Positions 8,154 to 20,096 of a stretch of 64,000 nt of DNA are shown here, piece by piece; positions within the stretch are counted from its first letter, which is position 1, and each line of letters begins with the position of its first letter. The notes beneath the pieces are model-generated. The model ran no database searches and was not told the origin of the DNA. It was given only the letters and a program-made list of their open reading frames with translations. The stretch covers positions 1-64,000 of the forward strand of contig NZ_JAIBES010000153.1 in NCBI RefSeq assembly GCF_019459305.1, given 5' to 3'. This DNA comes from Sphingopyxis sp. (GTDB lineage Bacteria; Pseudomonadota; Alphaproteobacteria; Sphingomonadales; Sphingomonadaceae). A program made the position numbers and the translations under genes.

Positions 8154-9845
8154 TCAGGCTTCCTTTTCGAGAGTGGCGAGCGCCTGTTCGCGCACTTCGC
8201 TGCGCATCACCTTGTTGGTGACGTTGCGCGGCAAAGCGTCGAAGCGGAACAGGCGTTCGGGCAGTTTGAACACCGCGAGGTCGTGTCCGCGCAGATAATC
8301 GGCGACATCGGGCAAGCCGACATCTTCATTACCGCGAGGGACATAGGCCAGGCCGATGCGCTCGCCCATTGTCGGGTCGGGGAGCGAGAAAACGCACGCC
8401 TCGGCTAGCAGCGGGTGGCCGCCGAGAAGCTGGTCGATCTCTTCGGGCGAGATATTCACCCCGCCGCGAATGATGAGGTCTTTGCAGCGCCCGACAAAGC
8501 GGTAAAAGTCGCCGCCCTCGGCGATTTCGAACAGGTCGCCGGTGCGGAACCAGCCGTCGTCGGTGAAGGCGGCGGCGGTTTGTTCGGGAGCGTTGTGATA
8601 ACCCTCGAACAGGCTCGGGCCGCGGATCTGCAATTCGCCTGACACGCCATCGGCTTCGATCGGATCGCCCCCGCCCGGCGACACGAGGCGGCTTTCGATA
8701 TTGGGCGCGCGGCCCTCGCCATAGGGCGGCGGATACTGGCCGCGGCGCGGGAACAGGCTCGCGCGCTTGTCGGGGTCGGGCATGTCGCCCTCGCCGGTGA
8801 TGAAACTCATTCCCTCGTTCGATCCGAAGACATTGACGATGATGATGCCGAGCTTTTCCTGAAAGCCCCTCACCATCGCGGGCGCGAGCGGCGCCGAGCC
8901 CGAGGCGATGACGCGCAGGCTGGAGATATCCACCGACGCCAGCAGCGCTTCGTTCTGGAGCAGCATGTTGAGCACCGCGGGCGGGGCGATCGTCAGGCTC
9001 GGCCGTTCGGTCGCGATCTGTTTCAAATAGATGCCGGGATCGAAGGGATGATGCAGCACCATCGTGCCCGCGCTGGTCAGCCAGCACATCGTGATACCGC
9101 CGATGCTTGCCATGTTGATCAGCGGGAAGGGGTTGAGCAGCACGTCGCCCGGCCCGACCTTCATCGCCTCGTAACCCGCGGCGGCGACCGCGATCCAGTG
9201 GTTGTGGCTGCGCGGAACGCCCTTCGGGACGCCGGTGGTGCCCGAGGTCCAGCAGATGGTGAAAATGTCGTCGGCATCGACCGGGTTCGCGGCGACGTGG
9301 GCAGCAAGAGCGTCGGCGTCTCCTGCTGCGATCGAGAGGTCGAGCGCATGGGCGGGAGCATCGGGGCCGAACGTCATCAGCGCGATGTCGCCCAGCAGGG
9401 GAGCCGCGACGCCGATATGGTCGCAGCCCTTGACCTTGGTCGCGCAGACAAAAGCCTTGGGTTCGACAACGCCGATCATGCCCTTCACTTCGTGGCTGCG
9501 ATATTGCACCGCCGCGGGGCTGACGATGGCGCCGATCTTTGCCGCCGCGAAATAGAGTGCAACGAATTCGCTGAGGTTGGGAAGCTGGACCAGCAGCACA
9601 TCGTCCTTGCCGATCCCGGCGGTGATGAGCGCGCCCGCGATGCGGTCGATCTCCGCCGCCAGTTCGGCATAGGTCAGCCGCTGCGGCTCGCCGAACGCGA
9701 AGTCGCTGCGGTTCGGGGCATCGACCAGTGCAAGCCGTTCGGGATGCGCTGCCGCATTGGCCGCGAACAGGTCGGCAAAGGTCTGGTCGCCCCACCAGCC
9801 GCTTGTCCGATGTTGCCGCCGCTTGCCCTCTCCCGCGACGATCAT
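8154..9845 (-). CDS. Acyl-CoA synthetase (AMP-forming)
   Basis: 563 aa ANL-superfamily ligase that activates a carboxylic acid with ATP and CoA. Motifs: P-loop TSGTTGVPKGVPRSHNHW near residue 208, FGSNEGMSF (A5-like), GELQIRGPSLFEGYHN, WFRTGDLFE and GRCKDLIIRGGVNISPEEID (A8 hinge); the C-terminal catalytic Lys is likely in VTNKVMRSEVRE. It resembles 2,3-dihydroxybenzoate-AMP ligase-like and medium-chain ligases. It lies between the carotenoid oxygenase and the thiolases, so it probably activates the acid made from the oxygenase product. Substrate not deducible. Confidence 0.88.
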   Translation of the reverse strand: MIVAGEGKRRQHRTSGWWGDQTFADLFAANAAAHPERLALVDAPNRSDFAFGEPQRLTYAELAAEIDRIAGALITAGIGKDDVLLVQLPNLSEFVALYFAAAKIGAIVSPAAVQYRSHEVKGMIGVVEPKAFVCATKVKGCDHIGVAAPLLGDIALMTFGPDAPAHALDLSIAAGDADALAAHVAANPVDADDIFTICWTSGTTGVPKGVPRSHNHWIAVAAAGYEAMKVGPGDVLLNPFPLINMASIGGITMCWLTSAGTMVLHHPFDPGIYLKQIATERPSLTIAPPAVLNMLLQNEALLASVDISSLRVIASGSAPLAPAMVRGFQEKLGIIIVNVFGSNEGMSFITGEGDMPDPDKRASLFPRRGQYPPPYGEGRAPNIESRLVSPGGGDPIEADGVSGELQIRGPSLFEGYHNAPEQTAAAFTDDGWFRTGDLFEIAEGGDFYRFVGRCKDLIIRGGVNISPEEIDQLLGGHPLLAEACVFSLPDPTMGERIGLAYVPRGNEDVGLPDVADYLRGHDLAVFKLPERLFRFDALPRNVTNKVMRSEVREQALATLEKEA

Positions 9846-9846
9846 C

Positions 9847-11343
9847 TCAGGCGGCCAGCACGCTGTTGTCGCCCATCCCGATATCGTCGCCGCTTGCCCA
9901 CACGCTGTGGGTGCCCGAACAGATGCGCTCGGGCAGGATGATCCGGCACACCGGCCCTGCGGCGATATTCTTGGCGTCGATCAGCACACATTCGGATTTG
10001 TCGGTTTCGAGGTCGGCGATGAACGAGACGAGATAGCCATCATCTTCGTCCTTCGCGTTGATCCGCGGCGCAAAGGGCGCCTCGCTGCCAAAGCGGCCGG
10101 GCCCGAACTCATATTGCTCGCTCGTCCGCGCATTGAGGTCGTGTTTGACCAGCCCGCGGAACAGGAACCATCCCGGCTCGGGGATCGCGCTATAGGCGTA
10201 GCGATAAGGTTTGCCCGCATAGCGCTGGTTAAACATGCCAAATTCGAGGTCACGCTCGTCGAGGCGCTCTTCCTTGGTCTCGCCCGTAACGAGATTGAAG
10301 CGCCAGCGGTGGAGACGCGGTTTGAGCAGCCCTTGGTCAAGATAGGCCATCATCCGCTCCAGCCCTTCGGGCGCATTGGGATAGGATTTGGGCATCGGCT
10401 CCTCCTGATAATAGCCGTCGAGAATGATCTCGTCGCCTTCCTCCCATGCGTTCAGCCAATGCAGCGTGTAGGTCGGTTCGGCCTCGAACCAGCGGATGTC
10501 CTCGGGCTGGCCGTGGCGCGGGATGATTGCAAAGCGCGTTTTCTGGTCGGGATGAAATTGCACGACATGCAGCCGCTTTTCGAGCAGCTCCTCGTTCCAA
10601 TAGAGCGGCATATCGTTAAGGATCGTGTAGTTGTCGGTGAATGCCATGTCGTGCGGCAGCCGCGGTCCGGGCAGCGGCACGGGGATATAATGTTTGAGCT
10701 TATTGTCCGGCCCGACGACGCCATAATGCATATAAGGTGCGTGCTTCGAGTAATTGAAAAACATCAATTCTCCGGTCGCAAGATCGACCTTGCAATGCGC
10801 CGAAATGCCGTCGAGCGGCACCCAGCTTTCGGTGCCGAACTGTTCGAGCGTGAACGGGTCGAGCCGGTACGCTTCACCGCACTGATAGAAGGTCGAGATG
10901 ATCTTGCCCGCGTGGATCGCGACATCTGTCGAGCTGCTATCCTTGAGCCACTCCTGCGCCCCCCACCCATGGCGCGTCGATTTGTGCGGCGGTTCCATGA
11001 GGCCCGCCCATAGCGAGCGGCCCGCTTCCTTTTCCGCCGCGAAGCCCTTCGTCCGCACGAAACGGCTGCGATAGCTCGCACGGCCGTCCTTGAACGAGAT
11101 CGAATGGATAAAGCCGTCACCGTCAAACGGGTGATACCGCCCGATGGGTTCGTGGATCTGGTTCTCGCCGGTGCGGACGTAGACCCCGTCGATGTCGGTC
11201 GGGATATTACCGATCACTTCGGCATCGCCATTGGCGAAGATCGCGTTCCACTCGTTGTACGTGGGTCGCCACGCACCCTTCATATAGGGATGGTCGTTCG
11301 GCTGGATCGTCGTCTCGATCGTCTCGACAAGCTGGGCGGTCAT
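9847..11343 (-). CDS. Carotenoid/lignostilbene cleavage oxygenase
   Basis: 498 aa non-haem iron dioxygenase of the carotenoid cleavage oxygenase family, cutting a C=C bond of a stilbene or (apo)carotenoid to two carbonyls. The four iron-binding His are visible: H183 (SAHCKVD), H231 (LPHDMAF), H295 (TLHWLNAW) and H479 (SGTHSVW). N-terminal PYMKGAWRPTYNEW matches bacterial lignostilbene dioxygenase-like members. The start overlaps the upstream nitronate monooxygenase stop by 4 bases. The operon lacks an obvious aldehyde dehydrogenase, so the next oxidation step must be encoded elsewhere. Confidence 0.88.
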   Translation of the reverse strand: MTAQLVETIETTIQPNDHPYMKGAWRPTYNEWNAIFANGDAEVIGNIPTDIDGVYVRTGENQIHEPIGRYHPFDGDGFIHSISFKDGRASYRSRFVRTKGFAAEKEAGRSLWAGLMEPPHKSTRHGWGAQEWLKDSSSTDVAIHAGKIISTFYQCGEAYRLDPFTLEQFGTESWVPLDGISAHCKVDLATGELMFFNYSKHAPYMHYGVVGPDNKLKHYIPVPLPGPRLPHDMAFTDNYTILNDMPLYWNEELLEKRLHVVQFHPDQKTRFAIIPRHGQPEDIRWFEAEPTYTLHWLNAWEEGDEIILDGYYQEEPMPKSYPNAPEGLERMMAYLDQGLLKPRLHRWRFNLVTGETKEERLDERDLEFGMFNQRYAGKPYRYAYSAIPEPGWFLFRGLVKHDLNARTSEQYEFGPGRFGSEAPFAPRINAKDEDDGYLVSFIADLETDKSECVLIDAKNIAAGPVCRIILPERICSGTHSVWASGDDIGMGDNSVLAA

Positions 11344-12314
11344 GCGAAGGCTCCTTCGGTAGCAGCAAAGCGCGGGCGCGTTACGGCCGCATCATATTGT
11401 TTTACAAGGCGGTCGACGATCGTCGCCACCGGCTCGACGCCGCGTACCGCGCCGACGCCTTGTCCGGCGGACCAGACATTCTTCCACGCCTTCGCGTCGT
11501 CCTGCGCGTCGGAAAAATTGGGTCGCTTGTCCTCGGGCATGTTGGCGGGGTCGTAACCCGCGGCGATCAGGCTCGGTTTCAGCCAGTTGGCGGTGACCCC
11601 GGTGATGCCCTTCGACGGCACAATATCTTCGGCGCCTGCCGCGACGATCATGTCCTTGTAGCCCGGCACCGCCATGCTCTCGGCGCAGGCGATCAGCGAC
11701 GTTCCGAGATACGCGAGGTCGGCGCCCAAAATCTCGGCAGCGCGCACTGCATGGCCGGTAGAGATCGCGCCGCCGAGCACCAGCGGCCCGTCCCAGAACT
11801 GCCGCACCTCCTCGACAAAAGCAAAGCCAGCGGTGGCGCCGGTATGCCCGCCCGCGCCCGCGGCGACGAGCACCAGCCCATCGACCCCCGCGGCGGCGGC
11901 CTTGCGGGCAAAGCCGACCGAATTGACGTCGGCGAACACCAGCCCGCCATAGCCATGGATTTCTTCGACCACCCTTGCCGGGCTGCCGAGCGCGGTGATC
12001 ACCAGCGGCACCTTGTGGCGCACGACGCAGGCGACGTCCTCGGCAAGACGGCTGTTCGACGGATGGACGACTAGATTGACTGCCCATGCGGCAGCATCGG
12101 GATCGTGCGACAGCGCCGCGTCGATGCGGCTCACCCAATCCTCCAGATCGGCCGAGGTGCGCGCATTGGGGGCAGGGAAGCTGCCAATCACGCCCGCGCG
12201 CGATGCGGCAATCACCATCTCCGGTCCCGAAACAAGGAACATCGGCGCGGCAATCGCGGGCAGGCGCAAATTGCGCGTGAGCGCGGGGGGAAGGCCGTGT
12301 CCCGGCAACATCAT
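11340..12314 (-). CDS. Nitronate monooxygenase / NPD-family FMN enzyme
   Basis: 324 aa TIM-barrel flavoprotein of the 2-nitropropane dioxygenase family. Seen: LPAIAAPMFLVSGP at the N-terminus, the FMN phosphate-binding loops VAAGAGGHTG and GGAISTGHAV, and YLGTSLIACAES. The family also includes enoyl reductases such as FabK, so a reductase role on an unsaturated acyl-CoA is as plausible as nitronate oxidation. First gene of the minus-strand operon, divergent from the TonB receptor at 12430 with about 115 bases between them. Confidence 0.82.
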   Translation of the reverse strand: MMLPGHGLPPALTRNLRLPAIAAPMFLVSGPEMVIAASRAGVIGSFPAPNARTSADLEDWVSRIDAALSHDPDAAAWAVNLVVHPSNSRLAEDVACVVRHKVPLVITALGSPARVVEEIHGYGGLVFADVNSVGFARKAAAAGVDGLVLVAAGAGGHTGATAGFAFVEEVRQFWDGPLVLGGAISTGHAVRAAEILGADLAYLGTSLIACAESMAVPGYKDMIVAAGAEDIVPSKGITGVTANWLKPSLIAAGYDPANMPEDKRPNFSDAQDDAKAWKNVWSAGQGVGAVRGVEPVATIVDRLVKQYDAAVTRPRFAATEGAFA

Positions 12315-12339
12315 TCCTCTCTCAAATTATCTGACTTGC

Positions 12340-12362
12340 ATAACGATACTTAAAGCCGTTAT
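12340..12362. promoter_or_regulatory. Candidate operator between catabolic operon and TonB receptor
   Basis: ATAACG and CGTTAT form a perfect 6-base inverted repeat around an 11-base AT-rich spacer, inside an AT-rich stretch of the divergent promoter region. A good candidate site for the tandem HxlR regulator at 14825. No second copy was seen nearby. Confidence 0.4.
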
Positions 12363-12429
12363 GAGTCGCAAGGCAAGAAAAACATCGCGGGCGGTGGTCG
12401 CCAAGACGATGGTGCGTGGGAGGATCCTT

Positions 12430-14718
12430 ATGAAGAGCTATTTTGTTGCGCTGCTCGCTGCATCGGCGCTTGCGAGCCCCGGTATGGCTTTTGCGCAGGA
12501 CGCGGCCCCGGCTGACGATCAGGGCGGGCTCGAGGAAATCATCGTCACCGCGCAGAAGCGCGCCGAAGGGTTGTCGGACGTGCCGATTTCGATTTCGGCG
12601 ATCAGCGGCAAGCAGGTCGAAAACTATGGCCAGACCAACCTCGAACAGATTTCATCGTCGGTCCCCAACCTGAAAATCACCCAGACCGCGATTGCCAACC
12701 GCATCGCGATCCGCGGCATCGCGTCGGGCGACAACAAGGGCTTCGAACAGTCGGTCGCGATGTTCGTCGACGGCGTCTATTATGGCCGCGACCAGCTGTC
12801 GCGCCTGCCGCTCGTCGACATGGAACGCGTCGAGGTGCTGCGTGGGCCGCAGCCGACGCTGTTCGGCAAAAATGCGATTGCGGGCGCGGTCAATATCACG
12901 ACGCGTAGCCCGACCGATGAATTCGAAGGGTCGGTGAGCGGCCTCTATGAATTCAACCACAAGGAATTACAGCTGACCGGGGTGCTGTCCGGCCCGCTGA
13001 GCGAAGGCGTCGAGGCACGCGTTGTCGGCTATTATCGCAAGATGGACGGCTATTTTTACAACGCGAAGCTCGACCGCGACGAGCCGAACGTCGATGAGAA
13101 ATATTTCCGCGGCAAGCTCGAGTTCGATCGCGGCGGGCCGTTCGCGGCCGAGCTCAAGCTCGAATATGCCGACTTCGAAATGAAGGGTCAGCCGCGCGAC
13201 GTGTTCGGGGCGGTCGGCAATTACAACACGGTCTTCCAGGGCCCGTTTTTTGTCAGCACCGACCCCGATTATGTCCGCGAGGACAATGGCTATGAAAGCC
13301 GTAACAAGGTGTTCGGCGCGACGCTCAACGCCGATCTGGAAATTGGCGAGCATACGCTGACGTCGGTCAGCTCGCTGCTCGACTACAAGACGCGCGAGAT
13401 TGTCGATGTCGATTTCTCGGGCATCAGCTTTCTCGACGGCACCAATTTGCAGGAAGATTATCGGCAGTTCTCGCAAGAGTTGCGGCTGGCGTCACCGGGC
13501 GGTGAGGCGTTCAACTATATCGCCGGTGCCTATTATCAGCACGCCAAGCTCGATGTTGATGATCAAGTCCTGTTCAACTCGACCTTTCTGGCCCTGGGGC
13601 CGCCGTTCAACGCGCTCGGCGACACCCGCAATGATCGCGTCTATTCGCAGAAATCGGACCTGATTTCTGTATTCGCGCAGGGCGAGCTGGCGTTGAGCGA
13701 GCGGTTCAGGATTACGGCTGGGGCGCGCTTCAACCATGAGAAGAAAAGCGGCAGCCGCGACCTGCGGATCGTCCAGGGCCCGCTAAACACCTTCAACCCG
13801 CTCGTCGTTGCCGGAACCTTCCGCGCGCTCAATATCGAAGCCCACAGCATATCGGGCAAGCTCAGCGAAGACAGCTTCAACCCGATGGTCAACGTCCAGT
13901 TCGACGCCACCGACGACCTGATGCTCTATGCTTCGTTCGCGCGCGGCACCAAGGCGGGCGGCTTCGACATCCGCTCGAACTCGCTGCCCGGATCGACCAC
14001 CGTCGCAAAGCCCGGCGCTTTCGAGTTCGAGGACGAAAGCGCCGACAATTTCGAAGCAGGGCTCAAGTACAAGGGGCGCAATGTCGCGTTCAACCTGTCG
14101 CTCTATCGCACCACCTACAAGGATCTGCAGGTCAACATCTTTGACGGCACGCTGAACTTCAACGTCGCCAACGCTGCTGGTGCGCGCACGCAGGGGGTCG
14201 AGGCCGACTTCCGCGCTGCGATTGCCGACGGGCTGACGATCAGCGGTGCGGTCGCCTATCTCGACTTCAAATTCACCAACTTTACCTCGGGCCAATGCTA
14301 TTATCTGCAAGCGCCGGGGCCGGGCGGGTTTTGCGACTATACCGGGCTGCGCAATGCGCTGTCGCCGAAATGGTCGGGTAACCTCAACCTCGATTATACG
14401 ACGCCGATCAGCAGCGACATGAAGGTGGCGTTCAACATCAACGCCGACTTCTCCTCCTCCTATATCGCGGCGGCGAACCTCGATCCGCGCACGCATCAGG
14501 ACGGCTATGTCAAGCTGGGGGCCAGGTTGGCGCTGGGGCAGATCGACAATCGCTGGGAAGTGGCGCTGATCGGGCGCAACCTGACCAACCAGCGCATCCT
14601 GCAAACCGCCAGCTCGATGCCGCTGGCGACGACGATCACGCGCAATGCCGGCAATGCGTATAACGGCATCGTCGATCGCCCGCGGACGATCGCGGTGCAA
14701 TTGACCGGGCGCTTTTAG
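12430..14718 (+). CDS. TonB-dependent receptor (catabolic type)
   Basis: 762 aa outer-membrane receptor. Signal peptide ends at FAQDAAP, TonB-box region EEIIVTAQKR, plug signatures IRGIASGDNKG and ERVEVLRGPQPTLFGKNAIAGAVNI, C-terminal barrel strand ending in RTIAVQLTGRF. GGAGG lies 6 bases before the ATG at 12430; the longer open frame has no signal peptide. It is of the large sphingomonad family linked to uptake of aromatic or terpenoid compounds. Divergent from the oxygenase/ligase/thiolase operon and next to its putative regulator, so it probably imports that pathway's substrate. Confidence 0.9.
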   Translation: MKSYFVALLAASALASPGMAFAQDAAPADDQGGLEEIIVTAQKRAEGLSDVPISISAISGKQVENYGQTNLEQISSSVPNLKITQTAIANRIAIRGIASGDNKGFEQSVAMFVDGVYYGRDQLSRLPLVDMERVEVLRGPQPTLFGKNAIAGAVNITTRSPTDEFEGSVSGLYEFNHKELQLTGVLSGPLSEGVEARVVGYYRKMDGYFYNAKLDRDEPNVDEKYFRGKLEFDRGGPFAAELKLEYADFEMKGQPRDVFGAVGNYNTVFQGPFFVSTDPDYVREDNGYESRNKVFGATLNADLEIGEHTLTSVSSLLDYKTREIVDVDFSGISFLDGTNLQEDYRQFSQELRLASPGGEAFNYIAGAYYQHAKLDVDDQVLFNSTFLALGPPFNALGDTRNDRVYSQKSDLISVFAQGELALSERFRITAGARFNHEKKSGSRDLRIVQGPLNTFNPLVVAGTFRALNIEAHSISGKLSEDSFNPMVNVQFDATDDLMLYASFARGTKAGGFDIRSNSLPGSTTVAKPGAFEFEDESADNFEAGLKYKGRNVAFNLSLYRTTYKDLQVNIFDGTLNFNVANAAGARTQGVEADFRAAIADGLTISGAVAYLDFKFTNFTSGQCYYLQAPGPGGFCDYTGLRNALSPKWSGNLNLDYTTPISSDMKVAFNINADFSSSYIAAANLDPRTHQDGYVKLGARLALGQIDNRWEVALIGRNLTNQRILQTASSMPLATTITRNAGNAYNGIVDRPRTIAVQLTGRF

Positions 14719-14736
14719 CGGCCTCTCCTCAGGGAA

Positions 14737-14761
14737 GAGGGAGCGCGGGCACCGCTCCCTC
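14737..14761 (+). terminator. Hairpin after the TonB receptor gene
   Basis: GAGGGAGCG (14737-14745) pairs perfectly with CGCTCCCTC (14753-14761) around a 7-base loop, 19 bases after the receptor stop. No long T run follows, so it may only slow or protect the transcript end. Confidence 0.45.
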
Positions 14762-14824
14762 TCCCGACCTTGCCTTGTCGATGTCGGGTCGCTGGGGTAG
14801 GGCGGCGGCGGAGCAAGGAATGGC

Positions 14825-17354
<2,530 letters not shown>

Positions 17355-17364
17355 TCTGCCCAGT

Positions 17365-17447
17365 CGTCATTGCGAGCATAGCGAAGCGATCCGGAGCGGC
17401 TATCCACTGCCCTGGAACGCTTCGCCGCTTCGCTCCTCGCAATGACG
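17365..17447. repeat. Dispersed palindromic repeat, family B, copy 1
   Basis: CGTCATTGCGAGCATAGCGA and the inverted TCGCTCCTCGCAATGACG bound about 83 bases between guaB and the methyltransferase. A second copy with near-identical ends lies at 62519-62601. Could fold into a long hairpin. Confidence 0.85.
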
Positions 17448-17466
17448 GGGAAGAAAGGTTGAATCC

Positions 17467-18657
17467 ATGACCCCCGCTGCCCGCGTTCAAACCGCTATCG
17501 AGATCCTCGACGTCATCGCCGCCTCAGCGCGCGATGGTGGCGCCCCCGCCGATGCGATCTTTGCCGAGGCGATGCGCGCCCGCCGTTATGCCGGTTCGAA
17601 GGACCGCCGCGCGATCCGCGGCCTCGTTTATGATGCGATCCGCCGCGTGCGTTCGGTGCCCGCGTCGGGCCGGGCCGCGATGCTCGCGCTCGCTGATAGC
17701 GACGCGCAGCTCGCCGCGCTGTTCGACGGTGCTTCCTATGGCCCCGCCGCGATCACCGCCGACGAGCCGCGCGCCGAGACCGGGCTCGCCACCCCCGCGC
17801 TGATTAAACTGTTCGACCCGCTGGTCGGCAAGGCGGAGCACGCCGCGATGCTCGCCCGCGCCCCGCTCGACCTGCGCGCCAACCGTCTGCGCTCGAGCCG
17901 CGAAGAACTGGCGTTGATTTTCCCCGACGGCGAAGCGATCAACGGCCTATCCGACGGCTGGCGCCTGCCGGGCGAAACCGCCGCGGTCCAGAACCCGGCC
18001 TATGCCGAGGGGCAATTCGAGGTGCAGGATGCGGCGAGTCAATATGCCGCCGCCGCGCTCGGCACCGAAGCCGGGCAGGTGGTGATCGATCTGTGCGCGG
18101 GCGCCGGCGGCAAGACGCTCGCCATCGCTTCGGCAACCAATGACGAAGCCAATATTCTCGCCTGCGACACCAATCGCGCACGGCTGCAGCAACTGGCGCC
18201 GCGCGCGCATCGCGCGGGCGCGACCAGCATTGAAACGCTGCTGCTCAACCCAGGACAGGAACGCGCGATGCTCGCCGACCGGATGGGCAAGGCCGACCGC
18301 GTCATCGTCGATGCCCCCTGTTCGGGCAGCGGCACCTGGCGGCGCAGCCCCGAACTTCGCTGGCGCTCGACCCCGGCGCGGCTCGACCGCCATGTCGCCG
18401 ATCAGGCGAAACTGATGGACATAGGCGCGGCGCTGCTGGCGCCGGGCGGCAAACTCCTCTATGCTGTGTGCTCGATCATCGCTCGCGAGGGGCGCGCACA
18501 GGTGGATGATTTTCTGACCCGCCATCGCGGCTGGACCGCCGATACCGGTTATTTGCCAGGCGGCATTGGCCGCGCCGCGGGCCGTGGTTTTCTGCTCACC
18601 CCGAAGCACGACGGATGCGACGGATTTTTCCTCGCACGACTGACAGCGCCATGTTAG
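17467..18657 (+). CDS. RsmB/NOP2-type RNA cytosine-C5 methyltransferase
   Basis: 396 aa. SAM-dependent m5C methyltransferase, probably acting on 16S rRNA. SAM motif I VIDLCAGAGGKTLAIAS near residue 198, motif IV DAPCSGSGTWRRSPELRW with the conserved Pro-Cys, motif VI AVCSIIAREG with the second Cys. The N-terminal part (about 150 aa) is rich in helices and probably takes the place of the NusB-like domain of RsmB, with which it shares little sequence by eye. Directly downstream of the repeat after guaB; SD AAAGGTTG precedes the ATG. Confidence 0.88.
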   Translation: MTPAARVQTAIEILDVIAASARDGGAPADAIFAEAMRARRYAGSKDRRAIRGLVYDAIRRVRSVPASGRAAMLALADSDAQLAALFDGASYGPAAITADEPRAETGLATPALIKLFDPLVGKAEHAAMLARAPLDLRANRLRSSREELALIFPDGEAINGLSDGWRLPGETAAVQNPAYAEGQFEVQDAASQYAAAALGTEAGQVVIDLCAGAGGKTLAIASATNDEANILACDTNRARLQQLAPRAHRAGATSIETLLLNPGQERAMLADRMGKADRVIVDAPCSGSGTWRRSPELRWRSTPARLDRHVADQAKLMDIGAALLAPGGKLLYAVCSIIAREGRAQVDDFLTRHRGWTADTGYLPGGIGRAAGRGFLLTPKHDGCDGFFLARLTAPC

Positions 18658-18667
18658 CATCCCTGCA

Positions 18668-19216
18668 ATGAAGCGATGGGAGAATGCGATGCGCGTCAGT
18701 TTTCTGGCTCTATCTGCGGGTTTGATCCTTGCCAGCCTGCCCACGGCATCCGACGCCCAGCGAGCCGATGACGACATTTTCCCACGCTCGATCGCGCTCC
18801 AGCAGCAGGGCCAGGCGGCGCAGGAAGCCGGCGATCTGAACCTTGCGGTCGACTTCTATGAATCGGCCCTCGCCGCCGACCCCCGCAACCGCTCGGCGAT
18901 CATCGCACTGGCGCAGGTCGCGCGCGCGCAGGGCCTGCCGGGCAAGGCGATCGGCCTCTATCGTGAAGCCCTCGTGCTCGAACCCAACGACATCTTGGCG
19001 CTGACCGGGCAGGGCGAAGCCTTGGCCGACAAGGGCGCGCTGGAACTGGCGCGTCAGAAACTCGCCGAAGCGCAGCGGGTTTGCAGCGACAGATGCCCGC
19101 AAGTGGCGGCGCTGGAAAAAACGATCTCATCGAGCGCGTCGAAGCGCGTCGTTGCGGCGGAGGCTTTGGTGCCGAAGCCGGTGGTGGCGACGGTAGGTAC
19201 GACGAGCAAGAATTGA
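18668..19216 (+). CDS. Exported tetratricopeptide-repeat protein
   Basis: 182 aa (the ATG at 18689, seven codons in, is an alternative start). Signal peptide to about SDAQRAD, then at least two TPR units: QQGQAAQEAGDLNLAVDFYESALAADPRN and VARAQGLPGKAIGLYREALVLEPND. The C-terminal 40 aa are Ala/Val-rich and unstructured. Probably periplasmic scaffold; partner unknown. Ten bases after the methyltransferase gene and likely co-transcribed; it faces rsmA. Confidence 0.75.
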   Translation: MKRWENAMRVSFLALSAGLILASLPTASDAQRADDDIFPRSIALQQQGQAAQEAGDLNLAVDFYESALAADPRNRSAIIALAQVARAQGLPGKAIGLYREALVLEPNDILALTGQGEALADKGALELARQKLAEAQRVCSDRCPQVAALEKTISSSASKRVVAAEALVPKPVVATVGTTSKN

Positions 19217-19256
19217 CCGTCACCCCCCGCGAAGGCAGGGGCCGATTGTTGGCCCG

Positions 19257-20096
19257 CTATTGAGCCAGCGCCCGCGCCAACGCCGCCCATTCAGCAACAC
19301 TGACCGTCTCGGCTCTGCGCGTCGGATCGATGCCGAGCGCCTCCGCCGCGGCGACCGCACCTTCCAGGCCCTTCAGGCTCTGGCGCAGCATCTTGCGCCG
19401 CTGCCCGAAGCCCTTTTCGGTCAGTTTCGACAGCAATTTCGGATTGACGCCGTCGGGCTGCTCGGCCGGCACGACATGGACAATCGCCGACATCACCTTG
19501 GGCGGCGGGGTGAAGGCTGAGCGGTGGACTTTCATGGCGATCTTCGCGGTCGATCGCCACTGTGCCAGCACCGCGAGCCGCCCATAGGCGTTACTTCCGA
19601 CCGGCGCGACGATGCGTTCGGCGACTTCCTGCTGAAACATCAAGGTCAGCGATAACCAGCGCGGCGGCCAACCCGCGGGCTCCAGCCAGCGCGTGAACAG
19701 CGCGGTGCCGACATTGTACGGCAGGTTGGCGACGATATGATAGGGTGCGCCGCCGGTCAGCGCATCGACGTCGACTGCCATCGCGTCGTCGGCGATCACC
19801 GTCAGCTGGCCGGGAAACGCTTCGCTGAGCTCGCCGAGCAGCGGCAGACAGCGGTCGTCGCGTTCGACCGCGATCACCTTTGCCCCGGCGCGGAGCAGCG
19901 CGCGGGTCAGTCCACCGGGGCCGGGGCCTACCTCGAACACCGTGGCGCCGTTCAGATCGCCGGGAATCGCAGCGATGCGATCGAGCAATTGTTCGTCGAA
20001 CAGGAAATTCTGGCCCAGCGCCTTGCTCGCCTGCAATCCATGCGCGCGCACCGTCTCGCGCAGCGGCGGCAGATGCGGAACGGCCCGCGCCGTCAC
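19257..20096 (-). CDS. rsmA: 16S rRNA dimethyladenosine transferase
   Basis: 279 aa KsgA/RsmA; dimethylates A1518 and A1519 of 16S rRNA. Motifs ALGQNFLFDEQLLDRI, SAM motif FEVGPGPGGLTRALL, and the catalytic NLPYNVGTALF. Start overlaps the pdxA stop by 4 bases (ATGA). Last gene of the lptD-surA-pdxA-rsmA operon, an order conserved in many proteobacteria. Confidence 0.96.
   Translation of the reverse strand: MTARAVPHLPPLRETVRAHGLQASKALGQNFLFDEQLLDRIAAIPGDLNGATVFEVGPGPGGLTRALLRAGAKVIAVERDDRCLPLLGELSEAFPGQLTVIADDAMAVDVDALTGGAPYHIVANLPYNVGTALFTRWLEPAGWPPRWLSLTLMFQQEVAERIVAPVGSNAYGRLAVLAQWRSTAKIAMKVHRSAFTPPPKVMSAIVHVVPAEQPDGVNPKLLSKLTEKGFGQRRKMLRQSLKGLEGAVAAAEALGIDPTRRAETVSVAEWAALARALAQ

Noticed and set aside
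11995-12429. Extension of the 12430 TonB receptor by 145 residues
   Set aside because: It overlaps the oppositely transcribed NPD enzyme gene and would bury the signal peptide.
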